Shown here: piece after piece, positions 1 to 6,214 of the stretch
How the letters are laid out: every line of letters begins with the position of its first letter
Numbering within the stretch: position 1 is the first letter of the stretch
From: JAYRWN01 sp041917975
GTDB lineage: Bacteria > Bacteroidota > Bacteroidia > Chitinophagales > Saprospiraceae
DNA length: 7,229 nucleotides
NCBI GenBank assembly: GCA_041917975.1
Contig: JAYRWN010000047.1
Span: 1-7,229 of the forward strand
Reading direction: 5' to 3'
Notes under the pieces: model-generated
The model's input: only the letters and a program-made list of their open reading frames with translations
What the model was told of the DNA's origin: nothing
The model's database searches: none
Translations under genes and position numbers: made by a program

Positions 1-143
1 GGCAAAGATGGTCCAGACATGGAGCCAACGCTGTTATTGATTTACGTGTTTTAAGATACAATAATTCTTGGAATTTACTTTTTCCCGTACTGATTAATGC
101 TGCCTAAATCATTCTTTCGCGACATTTTGAAATGCACACAACC
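1..143 (+). mobile_element. Right end of an insertion sequence (ISKra4-like), left part outside window
   Basis: The segment holds the 3' end of a transposase reading frame on the plus strand (stop at 105-107) followed by 36 bases that behave like an IS terminus. The outer boundary is placed at about 143 because the minus-strand LRR gene keeps a recognisable T9SS sorting domain up to codon 144-146 and loses all similarity immediately beyond. Read inward from the boundary, the tip begins GGTTGTGTGCATTTCAAAAT, which would be the right terminal inverted repeat; its left partner and any target duplication lie outside the window. The boundary is an inference and could shift by a few bases. The family assignment rests only on the transposase tail. 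Confidence 0.6.
3..107 (+). CDS. Transposase C-terminal fragment, ISKra4-like (5' end outside window)
   Basis: The plus-strand frame starting at base 3 is open from the window edge to a TAA at 105-107 and encodes the last 34 residues of a protein. It contains RWSRHGANAVIDLRVLRYNN followed by SW. This resembles the end of ISKra4-type transposases, where a 'G.RWS..GA.AVL.LRAL...G.W' pattern closes the protein a few residues after the catalytic domain (recalled family pattern, not a search). No catalytic residue is inside the window, so activity cannot be judged. The gene converges on the minus-strand LRR gene and overlaps its last 33 bases, because that gene now ends inside the IS. The transposase identity is fairly likely; the exact family is less certain. 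Confidence 0.6.
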   Translation, partial: QRWSRHGANAVIDLRVLRYNNSWNLLFPVLINAA

Positions 144-3100
144 ATTGTATAGCGATGCCAATATGCTTGTATTCTTCTCAAGTTGCAGACCACTGAAATA
201 TAGTTGCCTCGAAACAGGATTTGGGAAAATCTGCCACTGATCCAGTTCTGATGCCGGGAGTTCGACTCGCTGATTGGCCTGGTGTTGAACCGGGGACAGA
301 TGGGATGAGCAGACGGTTTGCTTTTCCTGACAAAATAGGCTAAAATCACCTTGATAAGGCAATCCGGGATTATTGTAAAAATCGACATAACTAAGATTAC
401 AAAAAAGTCCTAAAGCGGAATCAAAACATCCGCTGAGAGAATTATTACTCAGGTTTAGAACATCGAGATTATTCAAACCGGTCAATGTACTTGGAATTTC
501 CCCAGAAAAAGTATTGGCAGATAAATCTAAAAATACTAATGACTGCATACGGCCTAGCCACGTTGGTAAACTACCAGATAAATTGTTTGAGCTTAGGTCT
601 AAAATTTTTAAATTTGGAAATTCTGCCAATACTTGGGGTAACGGACCAAAAATAGAGTTGTTTCTAAGCAATAATACTTCTAAATTTTTTAGGTTACCCA
701 AATATTGCGGCAAGGTGTCACGCAATTGATTATTATTCAGATTCAGGTATCTTAGGTTCGTTAAGCGGGATAAAGTAAAGGGTATTCTTTCCGTAAATTG
801 GTTGTACGATAAGTCTAGTGCACGAAGCTCATTCAAAAAAGCTATAGTATTGGATATTGGCCCATGGAGATTATTTCCATCCAAATATAAAGTATGCAGA
901 CGGTTTAACTCCCGGATTTGTAAGGGAATCGTACCGGTCAAATTGTTATTATACAATTGCAAAGCTGTGACCCGATCGCCTTCACAATTTACTCCATACC
1001 ATTTGCAGACATCACATGATGCTGTGTCCCAGGTATTGATCCATCGTTCCCCGCCAGTACTATTGTAAATACTAAGCAATGCATTTCTATCGGGATGAGG
1101 GCAGGCTTTAAACTCACATGGAGCGCAGTATTCACCACCACAATCAACATCTGTTTCATCGTTGTTTATAAGGCCATCCCGACACGTGCCACAGGCTGAA
1201 TATATTCCACTGCAAAAGAGAGTAAAATCACCTGCAAACGATAATCCAGAATTACCAAAGAACAGAAAGTTTTTAGTACAATGTCCGGCATAACTTATAG
1301 GAAAACACCCGCTTAATTGGTTATTGCTTAAATTTAAAGTAAAAAGCGACTCGTGTTCGCCGAAAGAACGTGGCAACAAGCCGGTTAATTGATTATTACT
1401 TAGATCCAACACCTGTAAAGTAGAGTGTTGGTCCATATAATCATCTGGGATGGACCCAGTAATTTGGTTGTTGTTTAAATACAAAAAGCGAAGTTTGCCT
1501 GCCTGGCCAACGCTGGAAGGTAAAGTACCTGAAAGACGATTTAAACTAAGATCAATAAATACTAATTGAGATCCAACAAAGTTATCCGAAGGCAAGCTCT
1601 CAATCTGATTTAAACTTACATCTAAATGAATCAGGCGGTCGAATTGCGAAATAACGGCCGGTAGCCTTCCTCTCAAATTATTTCCCCGTAGTTTTAGTCT
1701 GACTACGCGCCCATCTTCACACTCAACACCGTACCAATTACAAACGTCACATTCCAAGGTATCCCAAGGGTTGTACCATTGTGGTCCTTCTAACGCCGTG
1801 TACAAAGAAATTATATTATTGCGGTCAGGATGATTGCAATCGACTATACACCTGGGGCATTGGGTTCCCCCGCAATCAATACCCTTTTCGTCCCCATCTT
1901 GTACGCCATTTTCACATTGATTGCAAGCGCCATAATTAGTCTGACAGAAGCTTACAAACGTTCCCCCATCGGGCAGGTCAGGATTTCCTTGCAGAGTAAA
2001 TGCGATGTTATTAGTGCATACTGATTTATAGCTGGCATCATAACAGCCATAAAACTTATTGTAGGACAGAGCGAGGAAGGATAAATGAGGGGACAATTGA
2101 GAGTAAGGGGGAAGATGTCCGGTGATCTGATTTTCTGATAAATTCAGATGAGTGAGGTTTTGTAAATTATGGATTGCCAGTGGAAGCTCTCCCCGAATAG
2201 AATTATTACTCAGGTCCAATCTTAATAGGTCTTTAAAATGGCCGATTTCCGGAGGTAATATTCCTTGAAGTCCTTGATTATATAAATTGATAGAAATTAT
2301 TTTTTCATCATCACAAACTATCCCGGGCCAGGAACAGACCTGGCAACTGGTCGTGTCCCATTTATTTATCCAATTAGCACCGTCTAAATGATAATATAAG
2401 GCCATTAAATCATTACGATTCGGGTGCACACAAGTGCACGGACACCAGGTGCCACCGCAGTCTACTTTAAATTCGTCTCCATTGAGTATGCCGTCCTGGC
2501 ATTGATAACACGATCCGGACGCATCAAAACAAAATCCTGCAAAGTTTCCCCCATAAGGTAATCCGGGATTTCCATAAATTCTGACCACGGTTGAGCGCTC
2601 GCAAAAAGCACGTAATGCGGTATCAATGCAACCGGAAAGATTATTAGCGCTTAAATCAAGTTCCTGAAGTTCCGCCAGATTAATCAAATTTACGGGAACA
2701 CTACCCTGTAATTGATTGACCTTTAAGAAGAGGGCTTTAAGTTTGGAAAGCTGGCCAATTTCCAGAGGGATGCCTCCGGTTAATTGATTGTCATGTAAGG
2801 AAATTACCTCCAGATATGGCAGATCCCCAATTTCTGCCGGTAAACTTCCCACGAGGTTATTTGAAGGTAAATGTAATTCCGTCACCCGGTCACCAGCACA
2901 TACAATGCCAGGCCACAGACATACGTTGCATTGGCCTGTGTCCCATTTATTGAACCAATTTAGACCACCGGTCGACTTATAAAGTGCCAGCAATGCCGAA
3001 CGATCAGGATGTTCACAGGTACTCGGACATGCAGGACAATGCATCCCCCCACAATCCACACCAGTTTCATCACCATTCCTAATGCCATCCTGACACGACG

Positions 3101-3986
3101 AACATGCGCCTTCCCGTTCACGACAAAAGGCAATAAAATTACCCCCTCGGTACAAACCTGGATTATTACTCAAATCCAGGACAGGCACAAAACATAATCC
3201 CGTCAGATTCTCCGCATAACAACCGGACAACTGATTATTATTCAACAACAGGCTCTGAAGTTTAAATAAATCTCCTAATTGACTGGGAAGTTTACCGTAC
3301 AATCGATTGTGTTGAAGATTAATATTTTCCAGTGAAATGAGCTGACCCAAAGCTTCCGGAAGTGAATCATTGATGGTATTAAAGGCTAGATTAATGGTTC
3401 GTAAACTAGTCCAATTCGACAAAAAAATGGGCAGTTTTCCACTCAGTGCATTAGTACTCAGATTGAGGGTCTGTATATTAGATAAAAGGGTTAAACTTTG
3501 AGGTAAGGCACCTGTCAGGTTATTTTGACTAATGTTTAAGTAACGCAGATTGATTAGATTGCCAATACTTTCCGGAAGTATTCCAGATAATTGATTATTT
3601 GATAAATCCAGGATGCGCAAACTTTGCAACCTGCCTATACTTTCCGGTATTTCCCCAGCCAACTGATTGCCATCCAAATAAATGACATTTAGCTCATTCA
3701 AATTACCCAAGGCTTGCGGTATGACCCCGGATAAATTGTTATAATAAAGATTTATCGATTGAACTTTTCCATTAATACACCCTATACCATACCAACCGCA
3801 AAAATTACAGGAAGCGGTATCCCAGGTATGAGTCCATTGGTTACCACCGGCAGATTTGTATAATTCCAACAAGGCTTCACGAGTCCGAAAATCCTCACAA
3901 GGTGTAACGACTGTCTGCGCGTGGCTATTCAAGGCGATCCATACTAAAAAAGTAAAGATTAACCCTTTTAAAGTAAAATTTAACAT
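75..3986 (-). CDS. Exported five-module leucine-rich-repeat protein with IS-truncated T9SS sorting domain
   Basis: The product is a 1303-residue secreted LRR protein, probably a surface adhesin or ligand-binding protein; the ligand is unknown. Residues 1-24 form a signal peptide (hydrophobic GLIFTFLVWIAL, cut after SHAQ). Five LRR modules follow (about residues 30-323, 324-518, 519-716, 717-961 and 962-1229). Each has a Cys/Trp N-cap containing WDT and a 'C..C.W.G..C' pattern, plant-type repeats (LxxLxLxxNxLSGxIPxxLGx) and a Cys C-cap ending in NPGL...GG.F..FC. Four DCGG linkers join them. From F1254 (FPNP) a T9SS type A sorting domain starts but stops being recognisable after N1281; residues 1282-1303 and the stop are encoded by IS DNA. 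The ATG at 3986 is chosen because the signal peptide begins directly there; the upstream leader is AT-rich without a clear Shine-Dalgarno. Base composition is visibly more AT-rich than the enzyme genes downstream. The original protein was probably about 30 residues longer than N1281. Secretion or anchoring of the present form is doubtful. Confidence 0.9.
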   Translation of the reverse strand: MLNFTLKGLIFTFLVWIALNSHAQTVVTPCEDFRTREALLELYKSAGGNQWTHTWDTASCNFCGWYGIGCINGKVQSINLYYNNLSGVIPQALGNLNELNVIYLDGNQLAGEIPESIGRLQSLRILDLSNNQLSGILPESIGNLINLRYLNISQNNLTGALPQSLTLLSNIQTLNLSTNALSGKLPIFLSNWTSLRTINLAFNTINDSLPEALGQLISLENINLQHNRLYGKLPSQLGDLFKLQSLLLNNNQLSGCYAENLTGLCFVPVLDLSNNPGLYRGGNFIAFCREREGACSSCQDGIRNGDETGVDCGGMHCPACPSTCEHPDRSALLALYKSTGGLNWFNKWDTGQCNVCLWPGIVCAGDRVTELHLPSNNLVGSLPAEIGDLPYLEVISLHDNQLTGGIPLEIGQLSKLKALFLKVNQLQGSVPVNLINLAELQELDLSANNLSGCIDTALRAFCERSTVVRIYGNPGLPYGGNFAGFCFDASGSCYQCQDGILNGDEFKVDCGGTWCPCTCVHPNRNDLMALYYHLDGANWINKWDTTSCQVCSWPGIVCDDEKIISINLYNQGLQGILPPEIGHFKDLLRLDLSNNSIRGELPLAIHNLQNLTHLNLSENQITGHLPPYSQLSPHLSFLALSYNKFYGCYDASYKSVCTNNIAFTLQGNPDLPDGGTFVSFCQTNYGACNQCENGVQDGDEKGIDCGGTQCPRCIVDCNHPDRNNIISLYTALEGPQWYNPWDTLECDVCNWYGVECEDGRVVRLKLRGNNLRGRLPAVISQFDRLIHLDVSLNQIESLPSDNFVGSQLVFIDLSLNRLSGTLPSSVGQAGKLRFLYLNNNQITGSIPDDYMDQHSTLQVLDLSNNQLTGLLPRSFGEHESLFTLNLSNNQLSGCFPISYAGHCTKNFLFFGNSGLSFAGDFTLFCSGIYSACGTCRDGLINNDETDVDCGGEYCAPCEFKACPHPDRNALLSIYNSTGGERWINTWDTASCDVCKWYGVNCEGDRVTALQLYNNNLTGTIPLQIRELNRLHTLYLDGNNLHGPISNTIAFLNELRALDLSYNQFTERIPFTLSRLTNLRYLNLNNNQLRDTLPQYLGNLKNLEVLLLRNNSIFGPLPQVLAEFPNLKILDLSSNNLSGSLPTWLGRMQSLVFLDLSANTFSGEIPSTLTGLNNLDVLNLSNNSLSGCFDSALGLFCNLSYVDFYNNPGLPYQGDFSLFCQEKQTVCSSHLSPVQHQANQRVELPASELDQWQIFPNPVSRQLYFSGLQLEKNTSILASLYNGCVHFKMSRKNDLGSINQYGKK
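144..227 (-). other. Truncated T9SS type A C-terminal sorting domain (remnant)
   Basis: Residues 1254-1281 begin FPNPVSRQLYFSG and reach ASLYN, matching the first half of the T9SS sorting domain (a PNP start, then a beta strand of the type '..v.lyn..Gq.v'). Intact domains run about 70-80 residues and finish with a 'L..G.Y...v' strand and a basic tail. Here the match stops at N1281, just before the usual Gly-Gln. None of the three minus-strand frames beyond base 143 restores the second half, which argues against a simple frameshift and for insertion of foreign DNA. Confidence 0.75.
300..3899 (-). repeat. Five tandem LRR solenoid modules within the LRR protein
   Basis: The modules, in protein order, lie at about 3018-3899, 2433-3017, 1839-2432, 1104-1838 and 300-1103. 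By counting the 24-residue LxxNxLxG periods I see about 8, 3-4, 3-4, 5-6 and 7-8 LRRs, so the outer modules are long and the inner ones short. Each starts with a cap like 'HPDRxALLxLYxSxGGxxWxxxWDTxxCxxCxWYGxxC', reminiscent of the plant LRR N-terminal domain. The first module has C30 and REALLELY instead of HPDR. Each ends with 'GCx(8-11)C', then NPGLPxGGxFxxFC and a final Cys. The first and last modules are similar in length and share WDTASC, which suggests intragenic duplication. Similarity is at protein level; the DNA copies have diverged. Confidence 0.85.
1101..3104 (-). repeat. Four Cys-rich 'DGxxNGDExxVDCGG' inter-module linkers
   Basis: Linkers lie at 3015-3104 (residues 295-324), 2430-2510 (493-519), 1836-1925 (688-717) and 1101-1193 (932-962). 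The pattern is CxxC, then DGxxNGDExxVDCGG (or a close variant), then C, C and a final Cys two residues before the HP of the next module. Cysteines of the first copy are C295, C298, C312, C317, C320 and C324. The second copy is shorter, with C515-P-C517 where the others have C-x-x-C. The third copy reads NGVQDGDE and the fourth INNDE. The motif recurs in secreted Bacteroidota proteins; its function is not settled. The paired Cys imply disulfides outside the cytoplasm, and the Asp/Asn/Glu cluster could bind a metal ion, which is speculation. The fifth module has no such linker after it. Confidence 0.8.
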
Positions 3987-4046
3987 TGTTTTATTGGTTA
4001 ATATTAGTAGTAAATATATTTTATATCTACTTAATTTTTAACATGA

Positions 4047-4076
4047 TTTACATAATTAATTATTAATATATGTAAA
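4047..4076. repeat. Inverted repeat TTTACATA/TATGTAAA, possible operator
   Basis: Perfect 8-base arms at 4047-4054 and 4069-4076 are separated by 14 bases of A/T. The right arm overlaps the candidate -7 box of the minus-strand LRR gene, which would suit a repressor site. The region is very AT-rich, so chance is a real alternative, and there is no GC-rich stem to make it a terminator. Confidence 0.35.
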
Positions 4077-4110
4077 ACACTATAAAGAAATTCCAAAACA
4101 AAGGTTTTCG

Positions 4111-4128
4111 GCAGTAATCAATTACGGC
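4111..4128. repeat. 18-base imperfect palindrome, possible operator
   Basis: GCAGTAATCAATTACGGC pairs at 7 of 8 positions around a central CA; only A4113/G4126 mismatch. It lies 111-128 bases upstream of the GGT-like start codon and just upstream of the LRR gene's promoter candidate. The size and symmetry fit a dimeric regulator, but no such regulator is encoded nearby. Confidence 0.3.
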
Positions 4129-4238
4129 GAAAAAAAAATCCAGATAAAATCCGAACCGCACAGTTCCCGAAATTCCACGGCAATAATTTCGATTTTTTAA
4201 ATTTTTTGTTTAGGTTGCTACGCTTAAAACCTTTCACC

Positions 4239-6065
4239 ATGTCCGGACGATTTCTGCTGGTAACCTTATTATGTGCCCATGTTGTGGCGGCTCAACCTAC
4301 TCAAAAACCGGTGTTGCATGGTCAGCACTGGATGGCCATCACCGGTAAACCTTTGGCAGCTACCGCCGGAGCCACCATTTTTCAGCAAGGAGGCAATGCC
4401 GTGGATGCCGCCTGTGCCATGCTCGCTGCCACCTGCACCATGTGGGATGTCCTGGCCTGGGGTGGAGAAACCCAGGCGCTGATCTACAACCCCAAGACTA
4501 AAAAAGTCATCGCCATCAATGGGCTGGGCGTAGCTCCCACCGGTGCCACTCCGGAATTTTATAAATCCAAAGGCATGAGTGTACCCCCGGAATATGGTCC
4601 TTTAGCGGCAGTGACTCCCGGCACGCCGGGTGGCTTGTGTCTGATGCTGGCCGAATACGGCACGATGAGCCTGGGACAAGTGCTCGCGCCCGCCATCACG
4701 CTGGCCGGTGGTTATCCCATCGAAGCCCAAACCGCAGACGCCATAGAACGCGGACGCAAAGACATCGAAACATGGCCTTATTCCAAGGCCGTCTTTTTCA
4801 CCCACCCCGAGCGGGAGCGGGTGGCCCCGGATGCCGGCGAAATTTTCCGCCAAAACGACTTAAAAGCGACTCTGATAAAATTAGTGGACACTGAAAAGGC
4901 GGCGTTGAAAGCCGGAAAAAACCGCAAAGCTGCCATCTACGCCGCCCAAGACCGCTTTTATAAAGGCGATATTGCCCAGGAATTTGTACGCGGCTGCCAG
5001 GAACAAGGCGGCCTGATCACCCTGGAGGATCTGGCGAAATGGAAACCGCTGATCGAAGAGCCGGTCATGACCAATTATAAGGGCATTGATGTATATAAAC
5101 TGAACTGCTGGCAGCAAAGTCCGGTCATGTTGCAAGCCCTCAACATGCTGGAAAATCTAGATCTGAAAGGCATGGGTTTTAACTCCGTCAGTTACATTCA
5201 CGCCTTGTACCAGGTGATGAACCTTACCTTTGCCGACCGTGATTTTTATTACGGCGACCCCTACTTCCCTCCGGCCGAACCCATGCGCGGTTTATTATCC
5301 AAAGAATACGCCAAAGAACGGCTGAAGGAAATCAATTGGGAGCAGAATAATCCTAACGCCCGACCTGGCGATCCTTATCCTTTTCAACAAGAGGTTAATC
5401 CATTTTTGGATTTGCTCAAAGAATGGGGGTTAAGCCGGCATTTTTCTCCTGGAATGACTGAAAAAGAACGGGAGGCTTTTTACATCGGAACGACTTCCGT
5501 GCAAGCAGCCGACAAAGAAGGGTGGGTGGTGTCCATGACGCCTAGTGGTGGCTGGTTGCCCAGTTGCATCGCCGGACGGACCGGAATAGGTATGAGTCAG
5601 CGCATGCAGGCGTTTGTCCTCGATGAAAAAGAGGGCCCTTTTAATGTGTTGGCTCCGGGCAAGCGCCCCCGCTCCACGCTTACTCCGACTCTCGCCTTAA
5701 AAGACGGTCGTCCATTTTTATCTTTTGCGGTACAAGGGGGGGACAGTCAGGATCAAAATTTATTGCAGTTCTTCCTGAACATGGTCGAATTTGGCATGAC
5801 GGTGCAGGAAGCCTGTGAAGCACCGAACATAAACAGTTTTCAACTCCGGGCATCCTTCGGTAGACATGAAAACAAACCCGGACATATGGAAATTAACTCC
5901 CGTACCGACAATAATGTGAGAACCAGACTGGAAAACATGGGGTACAAGTTGAACGTTAAGGACCGTACTTCCGGACCGATCAACGCCATATTTTTTGACT
6001 GGGCGCACCAAAGTTTCTGGGGAGGCTCCAGCAATCATGGTGAAGATTACGGCATAGGCTGGTGA
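4239..6065 (+). CDS. Exported gamma-glutamyltranspeptidase-family Ntn-hydrolase, atypical substrate pocket
   Basis: This 608-residue protein belongs to the GGT family, whose members self-cleave before a Thr that becomes the N-terminal nucleophile of the small subunit. I start it at ATG 4239 because a clean signal peptide follows (MSGR, then FLLVTLLCAHVVA, cut near AAQ); an in-frame TTG at 4206 would only add a hydrophilic 11-residue leader. Residues below count from the ATG. The large subunit carries the GGNAVDAA motif (51-58) and AVTPGTPGG (124-132). The predicted cleavage is before T418 in GTTSVQAAD, aligning with E. coli T391. The small subunit has KRPRSTLTPT (475-484) and an oxyanion GG (500-501) within QGGDSQDQ. 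Missing are the E. coli gamma-glutamyl contacts R114 (here L96), N411 (Gly), Q430 (R455) and D433 (A458). The GLGVAP and GGDSQDQ forms resemble YwrD/cephalosporin-acylase-like members, so a glutathione hydrolase role is unlikely and the substrate is unknown. The enzyme is probably periplasmic or exported. Confidence 0.9.
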   Translation: MSGRFLLVTLLCAHVVAAQPTQKPVLHGQHWMAITGKPLAATAGATIFQQGGNAVDAACAMLAATCTMWDVLAWGGETQALIYNPKTKKVIAINGLGVAPTGATPEFYKSKGMSVPPEYGPLAAVTPGTPGGLCLMLAEYGTMSLGQVLAPAITLAGGYPIEAQTADAIERGRKDIETWPYSKAVFFTHPERERVAPDAGEIFRQNDLKATLIKLVDTEKAALKAGKNRKAAIYAAQDRFYKGDIAQEFVRGCQEQGGLITLEDLAKWKPLIEEPVMTNYKGIDVYKLNCWQQSPVMLQALNMLENLDLKGMGFNSVSYIHALYQVMNLTFADRDFYYGDPYFPPAEPMRGLLSKEYAKERLKEINWEQNNPNARPGDPYPFQQEVNPFLDLLKEWGLSRHFSPGMTEKEREAFYIGTTSVQAADKEGWVVSMTPSGGWLPSCIAGRTGIGMSQRMQAFVLDEKEGPFNVLAPGKRPRSTLTPTLALKDGRPFLSFAVQGGDSQDQNLLQFFLNMVEFGMTVQEACEAPNINSFQLRASFGRHENKPGHMEINSRTDNNVRTRLENMGYKLNVKDRTSGPINAIFFDWAHQSFWGGSSNHGEDYGIGW

Positions 6066-6070
6066 AATAA

Positions 6071-6094
6071 GTGTGAATGTGAGTGTGAGTGTGC
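6071..6094 (+). repeat. Hexamer microsatellite, about four GTGTGA units
   Basis: Immediately after the GGT-like stop the sequence reads GTGTGA, ATGTGA, GTGTGA, GTGTGC: four consecutive six-base units with two substitutions. It is outside any coding frame I accept. Such a tract can change length by slippage, but it lies in a 3' flank, so an effect on expression is only possible if it alters the transcript end. Confidence 0.6.
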
Positions 6095-6096
6095 AG

Positions 6097-6150
6097 TGGG
6101 TATTTTTCGTCCCGGAAGATAAAACTACCCAAATCAACTATTTTTTATTT
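6097..6150 (+). terminator. Possible weak terminator after the GGT-like gene
   Basis: TGGGTA (6097-6102) pairs with TACCCA (6126-6131), and TTTT with AAAA continues the stem past a one-base bulge. A T-rich run (6141-6150) follows nine bases later. The gap between stem and T run and the low-GC stem make this a poor intrinsic terminator; it may be chance. Confidence 0.3.
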
Positions 6151-6152
6151 CC

Positions 6153-6183
6153 CTTGCGCGAATCACCTGCTTCGCTATCTTAG
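6153..6183 (+). promoter_or_regulatory. Candidate Bacteroidota-type promoter for the GH42 gene
   Basis: CTTG at 6153-6156 and TATCTTAG at 6176-6183 are 19 bases apart. They resemble the Bacteroidota consensus TTTG-N19-TAnnTTTG, with one mismatch in each box. Transcription would start near 6190 and leave a leader of about 25 bases before the ATG at 6215. If real, the GH42 gene is transcribed independently of the GGT-like gene upstream. A short hairpin (GCGAA 6158-6162 / TTCGC 6171-6175) fills the spacer. Confidence 0.4.
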
Positions 6184-6214
6184 TCAACGCCATCGGTAAA
6201 AAAGCAAAAAGAAG

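Larger units (their letters stand above)
3987..4238. promoter_or_regulatory. AT-rich divergent intergenic region between LRR and GGT-like genes
   Basis: This 252-base gap separates two divergent start codons and must hold both promoters. For the minus-strand LRR gene, a TTTG (complement of 4094-4097) lies 19 bases upstream of TACATATA (complement of 4067-4074). That is the right spacing for the Bacteroidota -33/-7 pair, but the -7 box has two mismatches to TAnnTTTG. For the plus-strand gene, TAATTTCG at 4184-4191 is one mismatch from TAnnTTTG but has no good -33 partner. Both assignments are weak. No small ORF or RNA gene is apparent here. Confidence 0.4.

Noticed and set aside
75..143. Simple frameshift as the cause of the missing sorting-domain half
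   Set aside because: All three minus-strand frames beyond base 143 were read, and none restores the 'Gq.v...L..G.Y' pattern. The plus strand there instead reads as a transposase tail.
104..388. Minus-strand open frame overlapping the end of the LRR gene
   Set aside because: It is out of frame with the LRR gene, has no recognisable motif and does not continue the sorting domain; its tail after the junction (MVVCISKCRERMI) matches nothing expected.
300..3899. CRISPR-like or satellite DNA array
   Set aside because: The periodicity is the 24-residue LRR at protein level; DNA copies are diverged and in one long reading frame, with no constant repeats or spacers.
5760..6137. 125-codon minus-strand open frame across the end of the GGT-like gene
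   Set aside because: It lies antisense to clearly conserved GGT small-subunit motifs and shows no domain of its own.
6158..6175. GCGAA/TTCGC hairpin as a terminator
   Set aside because: The stem is only five pairs with an eight-base loop and no T run after it; it sits in the spacer of a promoter candidate.
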